Positions 23,983-35,465 of a stretch of 64,000 nt of DNA are shown piece by piece. The translations under genes and the position numbers were made by a program. The DNA is from Ophioderma brevispina (taxonomy: Eukaryota > Echinodermata > Ophiuroidea > Amphilepidida > Ophiodermatidae). Position 1 is the first letter of the stretch. Each line of letters opens with the position of its first letter. A model generated the notes under the pieces. That model was given only the letters and a program-made list of their open reading frames with translations. It was not told the DNA's origin and did no database searches. Location: assembly GCA_023653785.1 (NCBI GenBank), contig JAMKCH010084944.1:1-64000 (forward strand), read 5' to 3'.

Positions 23983-26188
23983 CTAGTGACTCAATAGAAA
24001 TGATCTGCTTATTTTCATAGAGTAGATCAGATCGTATCAGCGGGTCCATGGGTATCTGATTTATATTACGACCCGCAACATTTTAGCAATTTTTAATGAA
24101 TTTTGCCAAAACTGATGGAATTTTAGCTACATGTGATAATTTACTCGTTTAATTTTACAACCCCACACGCCGATCTATGAAACAGGTTAAAAAATTCAAG
24201 ATAATTTGGGCAAAAGCAGCTTTCTTTTCGATATTGAATGATTATTTTTCTGGTAAGGTAACAGCACCGGGTAAATGTTTTTTAACCACTGAGGGGAATC
24301 AAACAATATTTCCCAGCAACCAAACCATTGTGAGCAGTCCTTGTAACAGTTTTTTTTTTTTTTAAATTCAATTGTAATGTTCGTTTTTATGTATTTATGC
24401 ATATAATCATAATTTTGTCTCATAAGCCCCAAGCGTACTTTAAGGCATTAACAAAAAGTGTTGCAATATATCCCTAACGTCTCTTAACACTGCTTCAAAT
24501 ACATCCGACAAAATATTACGGAGCGGACCCCTGCCCTTTGATTAGTGGGAAATTTGTCCAGATCTGACAACAAAATAAACCGCTTACCTCCGTTTTGCGA
24601 TGATTGTCAGATTTTACTCTAGGGACGTTAGGGACAATGTCCCTTTTCAGAAATACATATAATTTTTCAAACCGTCAAAGTGTTTTTTTAGTCTAACTTA
24701 CTTGTTACAAATCGTATTAGCTAAGAAGCCAGGCTTAGACTATTCGAAAACCTTGAACATTTCTGAGTATACATTTGGTCTCTATTATGAAAAACGATTG
24801 CACTTTATGAAAGTCCCGTTTTCATATAATACAGTGCTCCGTGTGACCTGAGTGCCCTACTACCCTCTGTCCTATTCTGTTCTCCATTGAGTGCTGTAAT
24901 GCATCATTTGTTTCGCACTGTACTCAAATTGCTTCGTCTTCCTACAAGGCCACGGTTTATTTCGCGTACATGTTGCTATGGTAGCCAGGACACTCTCTCA
25001 CGGGGGACACCAGTTTTCTTTACACCGGTTTCGTGCAATTTGAGATCACTAAATCTCTGCGCTGAGCAGAAAGCAGGGGGCATTTGAATAGGCTAGAAGT
25101 TGATGTTACGGAGTTTAACGAGACTGGCTTTCCTTTCTTTTTGTCCCAGCAATATTTGATTTCATCACGTTTGAAAAGCATTTGTTACCGTATTAAGGAC
25201 TCGTTCTTAAAATTTACACTAAAACAAATAAACTTTAATTTTTTCTAAAAACATCTTTAGAGGTTAGAGCTAAGAATGGGTACAAGCAGGGTTGATCTTC
25301 GAAAGTGGTATATTGCGAACACCGACGTCATTTTTTTCAAGAAACACTGGAATATATGTTACAATACTTTAAAACATCAATACGTTGTGAATACAGTATA
25401 TCAAGTAGTTTGACAGGTCGGTGTGACTAACCGATAGCTAATTGGAAATTAAGTCCGGGGTTAGTGTCGTCAGTAATTGGGATAATTGGGAATACCAAGC
25501 TTTTGATTTACCAAACTCGCTCAGGTATACTACACAAATATAATTGAAGTATTCATTTAAATCAGTGTGCAATATCGGCTTGTTTCAAGCATTATGCGTG
25601 TTCCAAAGAATTGTGTACCATATCGAGTTAACACAAGCCACGCTTAATTGATAGGGAAATGGAGTCAAAAGGTTACATATAGTAAGTACAATGCGCATTG
25701 ATTTAAACTTACGACAAGCAATCCTCGATCTATCCTCAAATTAATTTGAAAGTACGAAGTGTATGTTACAGATATTGCTGTGAATCTATTCCAATAGTGT
25801 AATCAAATAACAATACGCTATATTCAAGTATATTACATTATCTTTCGTTTCTTTCCTCTCACTCATCTAATCAAAATTGAAATTTAATTTGATTGACTAG
25901 AAATGTTGCCATTTTAAACTCCCACCACCCATTTGCTGGATTATGTTTAGTTTGGAATACATAATTTATTACAGAAGGGTGACCCAGGTTCCTTACCGAT
26001 TTGAAAAGTTGTACGGTTAGGTTTAATGTATGATGTTTTTGTCATTTTAAACTCAGCATTAAGTGCGTCTTAACCGGTTAAACAAATGCATAATAAACAC
26101 ACAAACAATCAAATCAAAAACAAAAACAAAAATAAAAAATCATTGCCAAATTCTTCATAAAGAGCAAACTAACTGCACAAAAACCTGT
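23983..26188. other. Gene-free end of copy A
   Basis: Matches 46,988-48,948 in copy B, with shared landmarks such as 'GTATCAGCGGGTCCATGGGT', 'GGGACGTTAGGGA' and 'AGAGCAAACTAACTGCACAA'. No protein motif or structured RNA is apparent. Confidence 0.5.
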
Positions 26189-26987
26189 GATGAAAATCAT
26201 GGGTGTGTCTTTTTGTAGTTTGAAGGACTAAAACACCCATGGGCCGTTTACGCACCAAAAGAAACAAAAGGCACACACACACCACACGACAAGAAAGAAA
26301 CAAAACAAATGTATAGCCGTGTCCATAGGCCCACTGGGCATACTTAATGGCCATAAAAATTTGAAATTCCCGTTGATGTAAAATATCAGCACAGTGTGCC
26401 CTTTTTTAGTTTACAATCAAACTGTTAATGGTCATTTCACGCTGATCAATAAATTTTTTTCGGGGGATCCCCGGGCGTACTCAAGAGTGTAGAAACGTTT
26501 TATTTTTCTTTGGAACTCTTGGTCTATTTATTGTTTAATGTCTAACCACAATCGCCGACCGCTATGTTATACTAGTATGACTTCCTGCCCCGAACCCTGA
26601 CAGGAGTTTCTCCTGTCCGTAAAAGGACACCACATAGATCGATGGAACACTTTAATGAAAACATTGCCTCACACCACGAAAGTAAATCGCAAAAACAATT
26701 GTATTTTTGGCATTAACTTTTTTTATGCGAATTATTTATTCAATCATACACGCAAACAACGCCAACTAGACTTAATAGACGAAATAAAAAAATTGCTTTT
26801 GACAGAAAAAAAACATTTTTGCGGACCGAATAGGCGGAGTCTGGCGAGGGCAGGTGTTTTCACTGAGTTACTTGAACCCCAATGCACGAAAACATCATAT
26901 TCGTGTGCGTGTCTGAAATCGCCGAAATTTCATGTGGATCTTTGTATTTTGAGGATAGAGGGTTGAAATTGGCTAGGACAACCTATA
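26189..26987. other. Spacer between duplication copies, no gene supported
   Basis: This is single-copy-looking DNA. A short hairpin has CATGGGTGT at 26,198 and its inverse at 26,233. A 103-codon plus-strand frame at 26,655-26,966 ('RAGVFTELLEPQCTKTSYS') has no family resemblance and no visible promoter or splice context. I do not call it a gene. Confidence 0.4.
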
Positions 26988-27427
26988 CGGAGTGAATCAA
27001 AAACATTGTGCATGAAAAAAACACAAAATTTGACCCTGACCTGTTTACTCAACTGTAACGCAGTTGATGTTTCATGATCTGCATATTTTCGACTTTCTGT
27101 GCTGAAAAAATGACGTAATTTGGTGAAGAAATAAGGTGAATATGAAAGATTTTCATAGCTGATCCAGAAAGATTTGTCATCACATTCAGACAAAATAATG
27201 GAACTGAAAACTAGCTTAACTGTGTAAATCCCATTGGGATGGGGTACAAATGGATCAGCCGAGAAAATCTTTCATATCTACCGCATTTCTTCACCAAATT
27301 CCTTCATATTTTCAGCATAGAAAGTCGAAAATATGCAGATCATGGAAACATCAACTGCATCACAGTTAAGTAAACAGGTCAGGGTCAAATTTTGTGTTTT
27401 TTCATGCACATTTTTTTATTCACTTTG
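26988..27427. mobile_element. 440-bp foldback element
   Basis: The two arms (26,988 to about 27,170 and about 27,245-27,427) are reverse complements. They share 'GTGCATGAAAAAA(A)CACAAA', 'TTTGACCCTGACCTGTTTAC' and 'CATATTTTCGACTTTC' and their inverses. The spacer is about 80 bp. TA flanks both ends (26,986-26,987 and 27,428-27,429). It has no coding capacity. Confidence 0.8.
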
Positions 27428-27653
27428 TATTTGGTTATTCGTCGACGGCGACCATCAGAAATCTTTTGCGACTACAAAGCATCTGTTCACGAAGCTGTAC
27501 ACTGTTCTGGCGCATGCGCAGGTAATTCAAGCATCAATTTTTAGGCATTATCGCTGTGTATCCTCATACAGAATTAAAGTTTTTATAGGTGAAAATACCG
27601 TATTATATATTCCCATATGGGTTTTAGATACTATTAGTTTTTGTGGAACTGTA

Positions 27654-28503
27654 TTTTTGTGAAAATTTCATATACAATCTTGCAACCGAGGTTTTTCTAA
27701 ATCAAAATCTTATGAGGATTCCAAAAATCACGGGTGTCATTTTTAAAATGTGTTCTTGGATGTATTCTAGGGGGCAAGGTTTATACAGGGGTCAAAATAT
27801 AAAAGGGGCCAAAATGTGTTCTAAAGTATACCATCATGTTCAGTACCTTTCAAGGATTACAGAAAGGTATAGTTTGCCCTACCTGAGGGTTATAGTAAAA
27901 GAGTTACAGGGCAAAACGGGTTCAGGGTCACACTGGGGGTAAAACGTCAGATTCAACGGTTTGTTTTAAAAATGGTGCCAAATTGTTCCCCTTACTATAT
28001 AGAAGCCGAAAGTATACAGGTCGCGTTGTCATTGACGTTTTGATGATAATTAAGAGAGCAAATATGGCCGTGGTCCACAGGGTCTATGGGAGACCACTAA
28101 TCATATCTGTAAAAGTCTCACTTTGAAAGGTGAAACACAGAATCTATATGCATTTTCTTATTTAGTATGACCCAATGAACGATTTGAAACCAGTTTCAAC
28201 AAAATCGGACCATTCTATAAAATATGACCTTGAACTTTTCTTGTAAAAAAGCCTATTGTAATAAAACAATAGGTCGTGAATATGGCAAAACTATACCTTT
28301 TTAGAAACCTTATGAGCAAACGAAGAGATTGGTTTAAATTTCAAAACAATTTAAACACTTTTATTGTTTACCCCTGTACAAATTTTGCCCCCTTATAAAA
28401 CACCCAAGAACACATTTTAAAAAATGACACCCATGATTTTTAGATTCTCCATGAAATTCTGTATTGAAAAACATTGGTGTCAAAATTGTATATGAAAAAA
28501 AAA
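27654..28503. mobile_element. 850-bp foldback element with ~140-bp arms
   Basis: The left arm (27,654 to about 27,800) and right arm (about 28,370-28,503) are inverted copies. Shared are 'TCATATACAAT', 'GGGTGTCATTTTTAAAATGT' and 'GTTCTTGG' with their inverses. TA flanks at 27,652-27,653 and 28,504-28,505 suggest a TA target. The inner sequence (for example 'AAAGGTATAGTTTGC' at about 27,864 and 'CCACAGGGTCTATGGG' at about 28,075) is related to the interior of the element at 37,358-38,990. Two overlapping plus-strand frames here are by-products. Confidence 0.75.
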
Positions 28504-28505
28504 TA

Positions 28506-29639
28506 AACCAAAACATTGATTACATTTGCCCGTGTACTATATGGGCTTGCGGTAAACTAAGGTTTAGATGATCAAATGTCGATAACTTGGGCGTAATGCT
28601 TGCGCAGAAGTCAATTGCATTGACTTTCTGATGTAAAATTCAGATTGAACTACCCTCGCGAGCAGGAAGCACCTTGTCCAGGACGGGCTGTGTAGTGATT
28701 CAATAATTGTGAGCAGCAGAATTATCAACTGAAGAACAAAGACCGGGTCAGCGAGCAGCAGGAGAGTTTCCTTACCATGACCTTGAGCTTGACGCAGATT
28801 GCAGGAGATGATACAAAATAAATACTCCTGTCAAAACTAATGCAGAGGTGTTAGGGATGACCAGGCCATCAATGACATCCGGGCTGTTAACGGCTCTTGG
28901 CAGTTTCGTCAAGCGCAATGTACGCGCATTGATTTTCGCCATTACACTCATATCCATGCAGCCACTGAACCACCCTAATAAAAAAGTTAGTCAAAGTAAT
29001 GAAATTAATCGCACATGATATTATCAGTAATATTTGATTAATAAATCCGGTAAAGTACAAGTATGTATGGATTTGATCGAATGCATTTCATTTTGTACAC
29101 TCAATGAAAGCCTGGCTTTAGAATTGTTCACACTTACCGGGAAATCGACGGCTTGTCACTTCAAATTACCATAATACACTTGTCTTTCCGCTTTGCCCGA
29201 CGGATATCCATCTAATGGTACAAATCCATTCAGTTCATCCCCCTTTCGTCTCTTTCGTTTTATTCTGAATGGTTCGCTGAATAATACACCCTAAAAACAT
29301 TCATGCTCTAGGGAAAAACAGTAAAAAAGGGATGATTTTCTGTTTGCTTGTGTGTAACTGCATATTGGAAAGGTCATCGTACATGAATGCTGTCATTGCT
29401 TCGGGAGAACGTAAAATGAAAGTCGCTAATCTAGTTTTCGATACAGTGGATTTTGCGACAAACAGTTACACCCTAGGGTATTTTCATTTTGCCACACATA
29501 GGAGATTGTCATTGGGAGTGCAGTGCACTTGATGTAATGGGTTTCGTATCAGCAGATATGAAAAACTGTTACAGAGATTATTTTGTATGTAATGAAAGAA
29601 AATGCTACAACTTGAGCTAAGCAAGTATTAGTCTCTTTT
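28506..29639. other. Spacer before copy B, mostly featureless
   Basis: Apart from the weak candidate exon at 28,780-28,957, no feature is recognised. No inverted repeats or microsatellites stand out. Confidence 0.4.
28780..28957 (-). CDS. Weak candidate coding exon (unknown product)
   Basis: A minus-strand frame begins with ATG at 28,957 ('MDMSVMAKINARTL') and runs about 60 codons. It ends in 'VLTGVFILYHLL', a short hydrophobic stretch. Its stop codon TAA overlaps a good splice-donor sequence (ATG then GTAAGG at about 28,768-28,776), so the frame could be read as a first exon ending there. It lies in the single-copy spacer between the duplications, and base use looks less AT-rich than its surroundings. 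I recognise no family. It may equally be a chance frame or a transposon piece. Confidence 0.2.
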
Positions 29640-29999
29640 AAAGTTTGAATACCAATTGTGTGTTTGTCAAAATTGTGTGTTTTGTTATTAGACTCGAGGA
29701 TCCTCACTTCTATTTCTATCTGATAGTTTGCACTATTATTGTTTGTAATTAATATATTGGAAAGAGATACGTTCCTGACCTCATTAAAACACACGATAGC
29801 TTTTATTTTTAAGGCAAACAAGACATGACACCTGGCTTTTTTGGAACATTTCTTTCAGAGCAATTTTGTTTGTTTACCGTATTCGATTTCTGAATCGTTT
29901 TCCACAATGTGCTCTCTACATCAAATAACAAGTGATAGAGACACGATGAATCCAAGCTTTTAGGTTTTCTAATTTTTTGTCTCAAACAATTGTTAGATA

Positions 30000-30350
30000 A
30001 TAATAATAATAATAATAGCAGAGATTTATATAGCGCCTTATGTTATTGGCCTCTAAGCGCTTTCACAAATGGTCGCTGATCACTGTGGCCCAATCATACC
30101 ATAAACCAGTTAGCATCATTTCAAGGGATGCAGCAGATCGGGATCAGCGCTTTCCCTTATCAGCAAACATACATCGAGATGACCATCGCAGCCGGGATCA
30201 GCTTCCCAAACTAAGCGGTTAATTTCTTGTCCAGGGAAATTACAAGATAGCTGAATCTCACATGGCTCGAACGCACGCCTATACGCATGGATGAGCATAC
30301 ACTGGAGTCGAGCGCTTACCTGATTGAGCTATCTTGTCCGCTCAATGTGT
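30000..30350 (-). mobile_element. tRNA-derived SINE, copy B only
   Basis: Read on the minus strand, the head at about 30,350 contains an A box ('TAGCTCAATCAGGTAAG') and a B box ('GCGTTCGAGCC'), spaced as in tRNA-derived SINEs. The tail at 30,000-30,020 is (TTA)n, preceded by 'AGGCGCTATATAAATCTCTG', a 3' end shared with LINE tails in many animals. Copy A has no SINE at the matching place (about 1,000). It inserted after the duplication or was lost from A. Confidence 0.75.
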
Positions 30351-30589
30351 TCAGTTTAATAGTTACAGGAAAGCCTCTACTTGGGAGCTTGTCTCATTTA
30401 GTCTTCATCTATACTAATAATTGGTGGAATGAGTGGGCGACTTATCAATTCCCAACTTCCAAAAGGCTTTGAATTTCTTGCCAGCCACAAGGTGTAGGTT
30501 GTCCTCGCCACAGAATCCAGTGCCTTATTGATCTCTTTCCTAGATAGGCCAAAGAACTAGAAGTAGGATCCGAGTGTAACGTTTGTGAA

Positions 30590-31300
30590 TCCTCTGTTTC
30601 AGTATTTCAGTTCCCATCCAGCATCTTGTCCTTCCTGCATCAGGTCTTTCTTACTTTTTCCCGAGGTCGGCTTGTGCTAAGTTCTCCTCAGCAGGTACTG
30701 TAAGTTCCATGGTGATGCCCTGCTTCTCTGATGGTGAACAGACTGTGATGTCCGGTCTTCTTGAGGTTGTTACTATATATTTCAGGTGGGAACATCTCAA
30801 ACGGCTTCCCAATCCTCATAGTTTCGGATAGTCTGCTTTGTATTGGTCCCCCGCCAGGCTGCATTGCTGGACTTCATTCCACCTTCTATAGTAATTCTCT
30901 GCTGCTGGGTGTCATGCTCTAAGGATGGCCGATAGTATGCGATGTACTCTCTCACGGAGAACCATATCGTGCCTCCAGTTGTAACGACCTGTTCTTAGGA
31001 AATATTGGCAGCAGCTTAATAATGTGTAGCATAGAGTATCTTGGATTGTGTTCAGGTAAAATTTCGGTATCTCTGGTGACCAAGAATATAGAATTCCATC
31101 TTGTATCCATGTGCATGGCTCTCTCCCAACTTATCCAACGGCCTTGTTTTAGCCATATCAAACAAGGCAATCAATAACTGATTCGCTGACATTTCTTTGT
31201 CAGACTTGACAGAGAGCTCCAATGGTCTCTTTTTGGCATCTGATCAATTAAATCGCTTGAGGCCTTTGGTGGAACCCAACAGCCGCCGACCATGTTGTCT
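30590..31300 (-). pseudogene. LINE/RT polyprotein C-terminal relic (ELTVP domain), copy B
   Basis: The minus strand is open across about 30,655-30,760 without an ATG and reads 'RPDITVCSPSEKQGI' then 'TMELTVPAEENLAQADL'. This matches the conserved C-terminal block of a widespread metazoan retroelement RT protein more closely than copy A does. Further upstream, 30,952-31,170 gives 'KQGRWISWERA' and, in another frame, 'GRYNWRHDMVLRE' (about 30,945-30,985 on the plus strand), the 'GRYxWRHDxVL' landmark. At least two frameshifts and a missing C/H segment make it non-functional. No LTR is visible, and the exact clade is uncertain. Confidence 0.65.
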
Positions 31301-31323
31301 TTGCACAGCTCATGATAAATATA

Positions 31324-31941
31324 AGGCTTTTCACCAGGGGGTTTGTGACAAATAGCGACCCTGGGTCATTAGTGACCCTGATTAATTCGTCGACTTGTAC
31401 GACGAAACTGCAGAAGAAGAAGAATTTACCCCTTTCACATGAGCCGGTGATCGATCGACTTTGCGATCGATCGCCGTTTTTGAAGACTAGTGCAGCCGTT
31501 TTCTGAATTAACTAGATACGCATGCGCAATAGTGCCTTAGTTACGATGTAAAGTTTTCCAAAGAAGGGATTTAATGAGCTGCTGCTCTCACGAAATACTT
31601 CTTTTGAGAATTTACGGCAGGGTTGGTAGTTGACTTTGTAAATGCTGGGTACACGGCCATCTTTTAAATGATATGACTTGTCACCTTGGTTTGTTTCCGT
31701 ACAGAAATGGTGAGTTTTCCGTTCATGAAATTGAACGGACTGAGTAAGGAAATTCAACATGGAGATCGACTCTTCTAGTGCATTTAGTGGACGAATGCAC
31801 TGTTAATTTGAGGAACCAATCAGCGATATTGTGTGTCCAGAGTTTCGAAGTATTATAATGAATTTGGTGGCTGGTTTGAAGTCTACAGATTGCGATCGAT
31901 CGCAAAGTCGACTCGCTCGACCGGCTCAGTGTAAAAGCCCT
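31324..31941. mobile_element. 618-bp TIR element, TA target site, copy B only
   Basis: The tips are AGGCTTTTCAC and, on the other strand, AGGGCTTTTACAC. A second inverted block inside has 'GACTTTGCGATCGATCG' at about 31,457 and its inverse at about 31,892. TA lies on both sides (31,322-31,323 and 31,942-31,943). Copy A has the unbroken sequence 'GATAATATATTTTCC' at about 3,466-3,480. The paired filled and empty sites support a recent TA-directed insertion. Several overlapping short frames are by-products. Confidence 0.8.
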
Positions 31942-32029
31942 TATTTTGTCTGTTCTCTGCTCGCGGAGTTTCTTGACACCATTCATTCCATTGCTTTTCC
32001 CTTTCCTTTCTTGCCGTTGTACTTTGTGG

Positions 32030-32620
32030 GGCCAAAAGATGATTTAATTGAGTCTCCTCATTAGAGAATACAAGTGCTTCTGAGTGGTACTTTGGTACTT
32101 CCCCAACTGCAATGCCTTGAGATGGGTATAACAATTCAGTTGGAGTCCCTTATTTCTCTCTTTCTTTAGATTATTGACGGTTAGCACATTGGGTAGACCG
32201 GCACAGGTAATGCTGTTTCCAAGTAGCGCCAAATGTTCCTGTCCATCATTAAGTTTGGGATGTCCAAGATGTCAGATGGATGCTGCTGGATGTCTCGAAC
32301 AACACGTCATGTAGTTAAGGGGCGACTCCCCTGTTGGACTTGAGAAACCTCAACTGCGATGTCCCTATTGATCAATTGCACGATGACAGGGACCGACAAA
32401 TCGAGCTCGGCGTTGGTCAACAGAAGAGAATTGGAGGGATCTCTCCATGTCCTGTGCTTTGGTCGTGTTCTCACGCTCAGGATAGGTGTTTTGTTCTCGA
32501 ACCAAGAAAGCCTGGTGTAGGTGCCGCCCAGTCTATCTTGTAGCTGCTCTTCTCTTCATGGTTCAGGTCTTAGATCCATTAACAGATATCTTCAACGTCT
32601 CTAAAAAGAACTTCAGCTCG
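32030..32620 (-). pseudogene. LINE reverse transcriptase 3' tail relic (YGSETWT type), copy B
   Basis: Minus-strand reading near 32,560-32,585 gives 'NGSKT' followed by a stop and 'TM', the decayed form of 'YGSETWT'. Downstream, frames give 'KHRTWRDPSNS', 'HRAIDQ' and 'SDILDIPNLMMDRNIWRY' (about 32,230-32,285). The last matches the terminal 'LxxxMMDRxxWR' box of LINE RT proteins. Copy A has the front of this tail but lost the MMDR box. Stops and frameshifts are frequent, so it is a dead remnant. Confidence 0.6.
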
Positions 32621-32699
32621 GTTGATTGGCCAAGTGGTGTGTATACCTAAATTATGTCTATTTTCCCGCATATACACGTTGGCCTTTTGTTATACTCAT

Positions 32700-33490
32700 T
32701 CACCATTTTCTCTTGCAGAATGCGATATGGGGGTTCGTTTTGTTGTTCAATTCCCACCTCCTTATTATTTCTTGTCATTGCTTGCGCAAAACGCAATTCC
32801 CAAATGAGTATCTAGCTTATATTGAGCAATGATGATTGACAACGTGCATTGTACAGCTTGGTCCCTGAAGACTGTTTCAAGGAACAAACAAACCATCATC
32901 TCTGCTTGCAGTCAGGGGAGTCCACAGATTGTGTGGTGTAAAGGGTTTATCTTTGGCGGACAATACAACTAATTAGTATGCACCAGAAGTTTCTGTGTGT
33001 TGCAATAAATCGCTGTACAACTAGCGGTACCGTTTAGCACCCAAATATTGCCCACTAAAACCTCAAGCAAATACTGTTCATTTTCTTAGTTTTTAAATTC
33101 TCTAGGAATATTATTTTCATGTCAGCTTCTCGCATAATACACATTGGGATGGTTTTTACAGCAACCCATGCTATATACCATTTTTCTATTAAGGGGCTTA
33201 TTGGTCTTTCCGCAGTATTCCAAACACTGATATTGTAATCCATTCAAAGTAAATAAAATTAACTCTTTTGTTACATGCTCTCTGAAGTTTAGTTTCTCTA
33301 TTTTGAATATGTTTTCCCAAGTTCTGCCAGTCACATCAACACAACCATGGTCTTTGGCTAATACATGCCGTAAATCCATTTTGCATTAAGTAAAGTATTA
33401 TCTACCACCATCGAGTAAAGGTCAGGCTACAGTCTTGTCGGCAATTATCTTTTTTAAATATTCTCATAAAATTGTCTATTCACGAACGCG
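32700..33490. other. Unassigned sequence present only in copy B
   Basis: Copy A jumps from about 4,090 to 4,190 where copy B has nearly 0.8 kb. I find no inverted ends or clear direct repeats. An 85-codon minus-strand frame (33,122-33,379, 'DVTGRTWENIFKIEKLNF') has no recognised family and continues past its stop only in short pieces. Confidence 0.4.
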
Positions 33491-33499
33491 CCGGGCGGC

Positions 33500-34500
33500 T
33501 TGACTTTTTTTCAAAGCGAGAGGCCAAATTGCTTCTGGTAGCCAGCGGTGTAGGATTATTTCGAAAATTGGACCAATTTACAAGATTTTGTTCCAAAAGG
33601 TGGAGGGGCCAGGACATGCACACATCCAAATAAACGCCTTTTGTTCCTGTATGCTTCAATTGCCACATATTTTATGGTTTTAATGCAAAGGGCCTATGAT
33701 ATTCTAAACGACCTCACGTCGCATTTTGTTGCACTATATCTTTTTCTTATTGGTATTTAAAGCATTGACATTGCGTATCGTGGTGACTGCTATTAATGCA
33801 GCTGCATTGTCCGCCGTGTACCAGCTCTTTTTCTACCGGCATAATACCAGCCATTTCTCCTTGGGGGAGAAAAATAAGTACGTTGTTTTTCCTGATTTAG
33901 CATTTCGATTGGAACGTCCCATGTAACCCTAAGCCAGAGAGAGTTACGATTAGGGGACCACGGTCTAATTACAGGGGCGAAGTGAGTCTTAACGCTAACA
34001 AGAAGAAAATCTGTATGGAACGATGTGGATGTTTGTTTTTAATTTTGCGACAAAACGTTTCCGGGTCAGCATCACCCACGATAGCTGATGAAAGTCTTAC
34101 CTAATGATAGATCAGTGAAAAATAAATAAGGTGCATTCAATATTTTGAATAATTTGTGTCTGTAACTTGCGTCAATGATAGGAAAGGTGTTGTTTTACAA
34201 TTTGTTAACCATAAACAAAAAACAACAAAACATTAAAAAAAGCAAAAAACTAAAAAATTAAAAAAAAAAGCACAATGTACAATAAATGCAAGCAATCGTC
34301 CCTTGAAAGAATGGCTACCTCCTACGCGATTGCCACTTTAAACGTACACTTCCAAATTCCCATAGCTGATTTCTGAGATTGAGTTTTAATGGGTTGCCTG
34401 GAGGCAACAAGTCAAGTATGGTCAAGAGAATTGTGTCTTTGTCTTTGTAAGCTTTACAAGTTAAGTGATGCGAATTGAGCGAGAGATATCAAATTTAGTT
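33500..34500. repeat. Well conserved gene-free part of copy B
   Basis: Partner of 4,210-5,578. The blocks 33,937-33,997 and 34,285-34,370 are nearly unchanged between copies, whereas the sequence between them (34,180-34,270, an A-rich stretch) is not shared. No coding motif is seen. Confidence 0.5.
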
Positions 34501-34829
34501 TAATTATAAACACGTTCTAAAATGAACATTGGGTTGTTTTGTGGAAAAGTTAAACCTCATATTTGTAGGGAATTAAAATTCTTAAGCCAACAACGTTTCG
34601 AAAGAATTGAGGTTTTTATAAACCGTTTTAGTAACTTTCTGTCTTAGTATTATACCATTGTGTTCAACGGGTTCAGCGAGATTACACGCGGATTACTGCG
34701 TTTTATACCCGTAAATGCGCATATCAAAACGGGATGATGCCGGGAAGCCAGGATACTCTTCTCTGATATATGGAACTCTCAAGTGTTTGTATCGTTTGCT
34801 TGATCTTCTTCTATCGTATGGCACAAACG

Positions 34830-35465
34830 AGGACGGACTAGATCTCAAGTTTCAACAGCCAATCCATTGTGGAGTCATGAATCTCAGCCAGACCCAGGGT
34901 ACACCATGTGGAGGATGGGGAAGGCGGCATGGATTGATGATGGTCTACTGTCTGTTCAGCCTCTCCACACTCACAAATTGGACTCCGGGCAAGACCCCCA
35001 TAGGTCCATGATGTGTTTGCTTGCAAGCTTGCCTTGGAAGAGCAGATCCTGACAGAATTTCGCTGCTCTGTTATGAAATTCTTCAGAGGTGAGCTTGACA
35101 GCTTCCATCCCCGCTTCCATTCATTGGCACTCCAGTGTGATGTTGTCTCTTTGGTTCGTGAATATTGAATCAAACCATGTGCCTCTCGGGCGAAAGGGTG
35201 CCTTGACGTTAAACGAGGCATACGGGTATCTCCTGATGGTATCATGAAGTTGGTGGTTTAGATCCAGTGCTGTCGAGTAAGAGTCATGGAGTGAGATTTT
35301 CCCCCTCAGGTCAGCTGGTGGAATTCTTGCAAGAACCGGGAATAAAAGCGAACAAAAAATGATGCAATGTTGCCGTTTTTGCTGATGTTGTTCAATTGCA
35401 AAAGTTTGAACCATGGAGTGAGATTTCCACCTCAGGTCAGCTGGTGGATTCTTGCACAAACCCAA
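34830..35465 (-). pseudogene. LINE (jockey/CR1-like) reverse transcriptase 3' relic, copy B
   Basis: A 135-codon minus-strand frame (34,838-35,245) contains 'FAREAHGLIQYSRTKETTSH' and 'WSANEWKRGW', then 'CECGEAEQTVDH' and 'DWLLKLEI' at the stop. Upstream frames add 'LARIPPADLR' and 'LDLNHQLHDTI'. This is the classical carboxy end of a LINE ORF2 protein, with the CxCG...H finger intact. It is better preserved than the copy A partner. An internal duplication of about 50 bases ('CTCAGGTCAGCTGGTGGA' at about 35,308 and 35,433) disrupts the front. The upstream RT core is absent. Confidence 0.8.

Larger units (their letters stand above)
648..26188 (+). repeat. Segmental duplication, copy A
   Basis: This block is collinear in direct orientation with 29,640-48,948. 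Matching anchors seen by eye include 690-800 with 29,690-29,790, 1,480-1,626 with 30,400-30,540, 2,690-3,340 with 30,560-31,300, 4,740-4,900 with 33,840-34,000, 5,357-5,440 with 34,285-34,370, 6,420-6,500 with 35,270-35,340, 13,270-13,400 with 41,295-41,420, 14,455-14,640 with 43,180-43,370, 15,060-15,470 with 43,810-44,290, 16,870-16,966 with 46,850-46,960 and 24,025-26,188 with 46,988-48,948. Copy A is longer mainly because of the 7-kb, 1.5-kb and 1.04-kb elements. Between about 6.75 and 13.2 kb collinearity is poor, with only patches near 8,930-9,010 and 12,650-12,700 matching 40.3-40.5 kb. Divergence includes many one-base indels, so the duplication is old or the assembly is noisy. Confidence 0.85.

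Noticed and set aside
23647..24020. Overlapping open frames near the right end of the 7-kb element
   Set aside because: They are readings of the inverted-repeat arm in several frames on both strands, with no protein motif.
26655..26966. 103-codon plus-strand frame
   Set aside because: Composition looks like random AT-rich DNA and no motif is visible.
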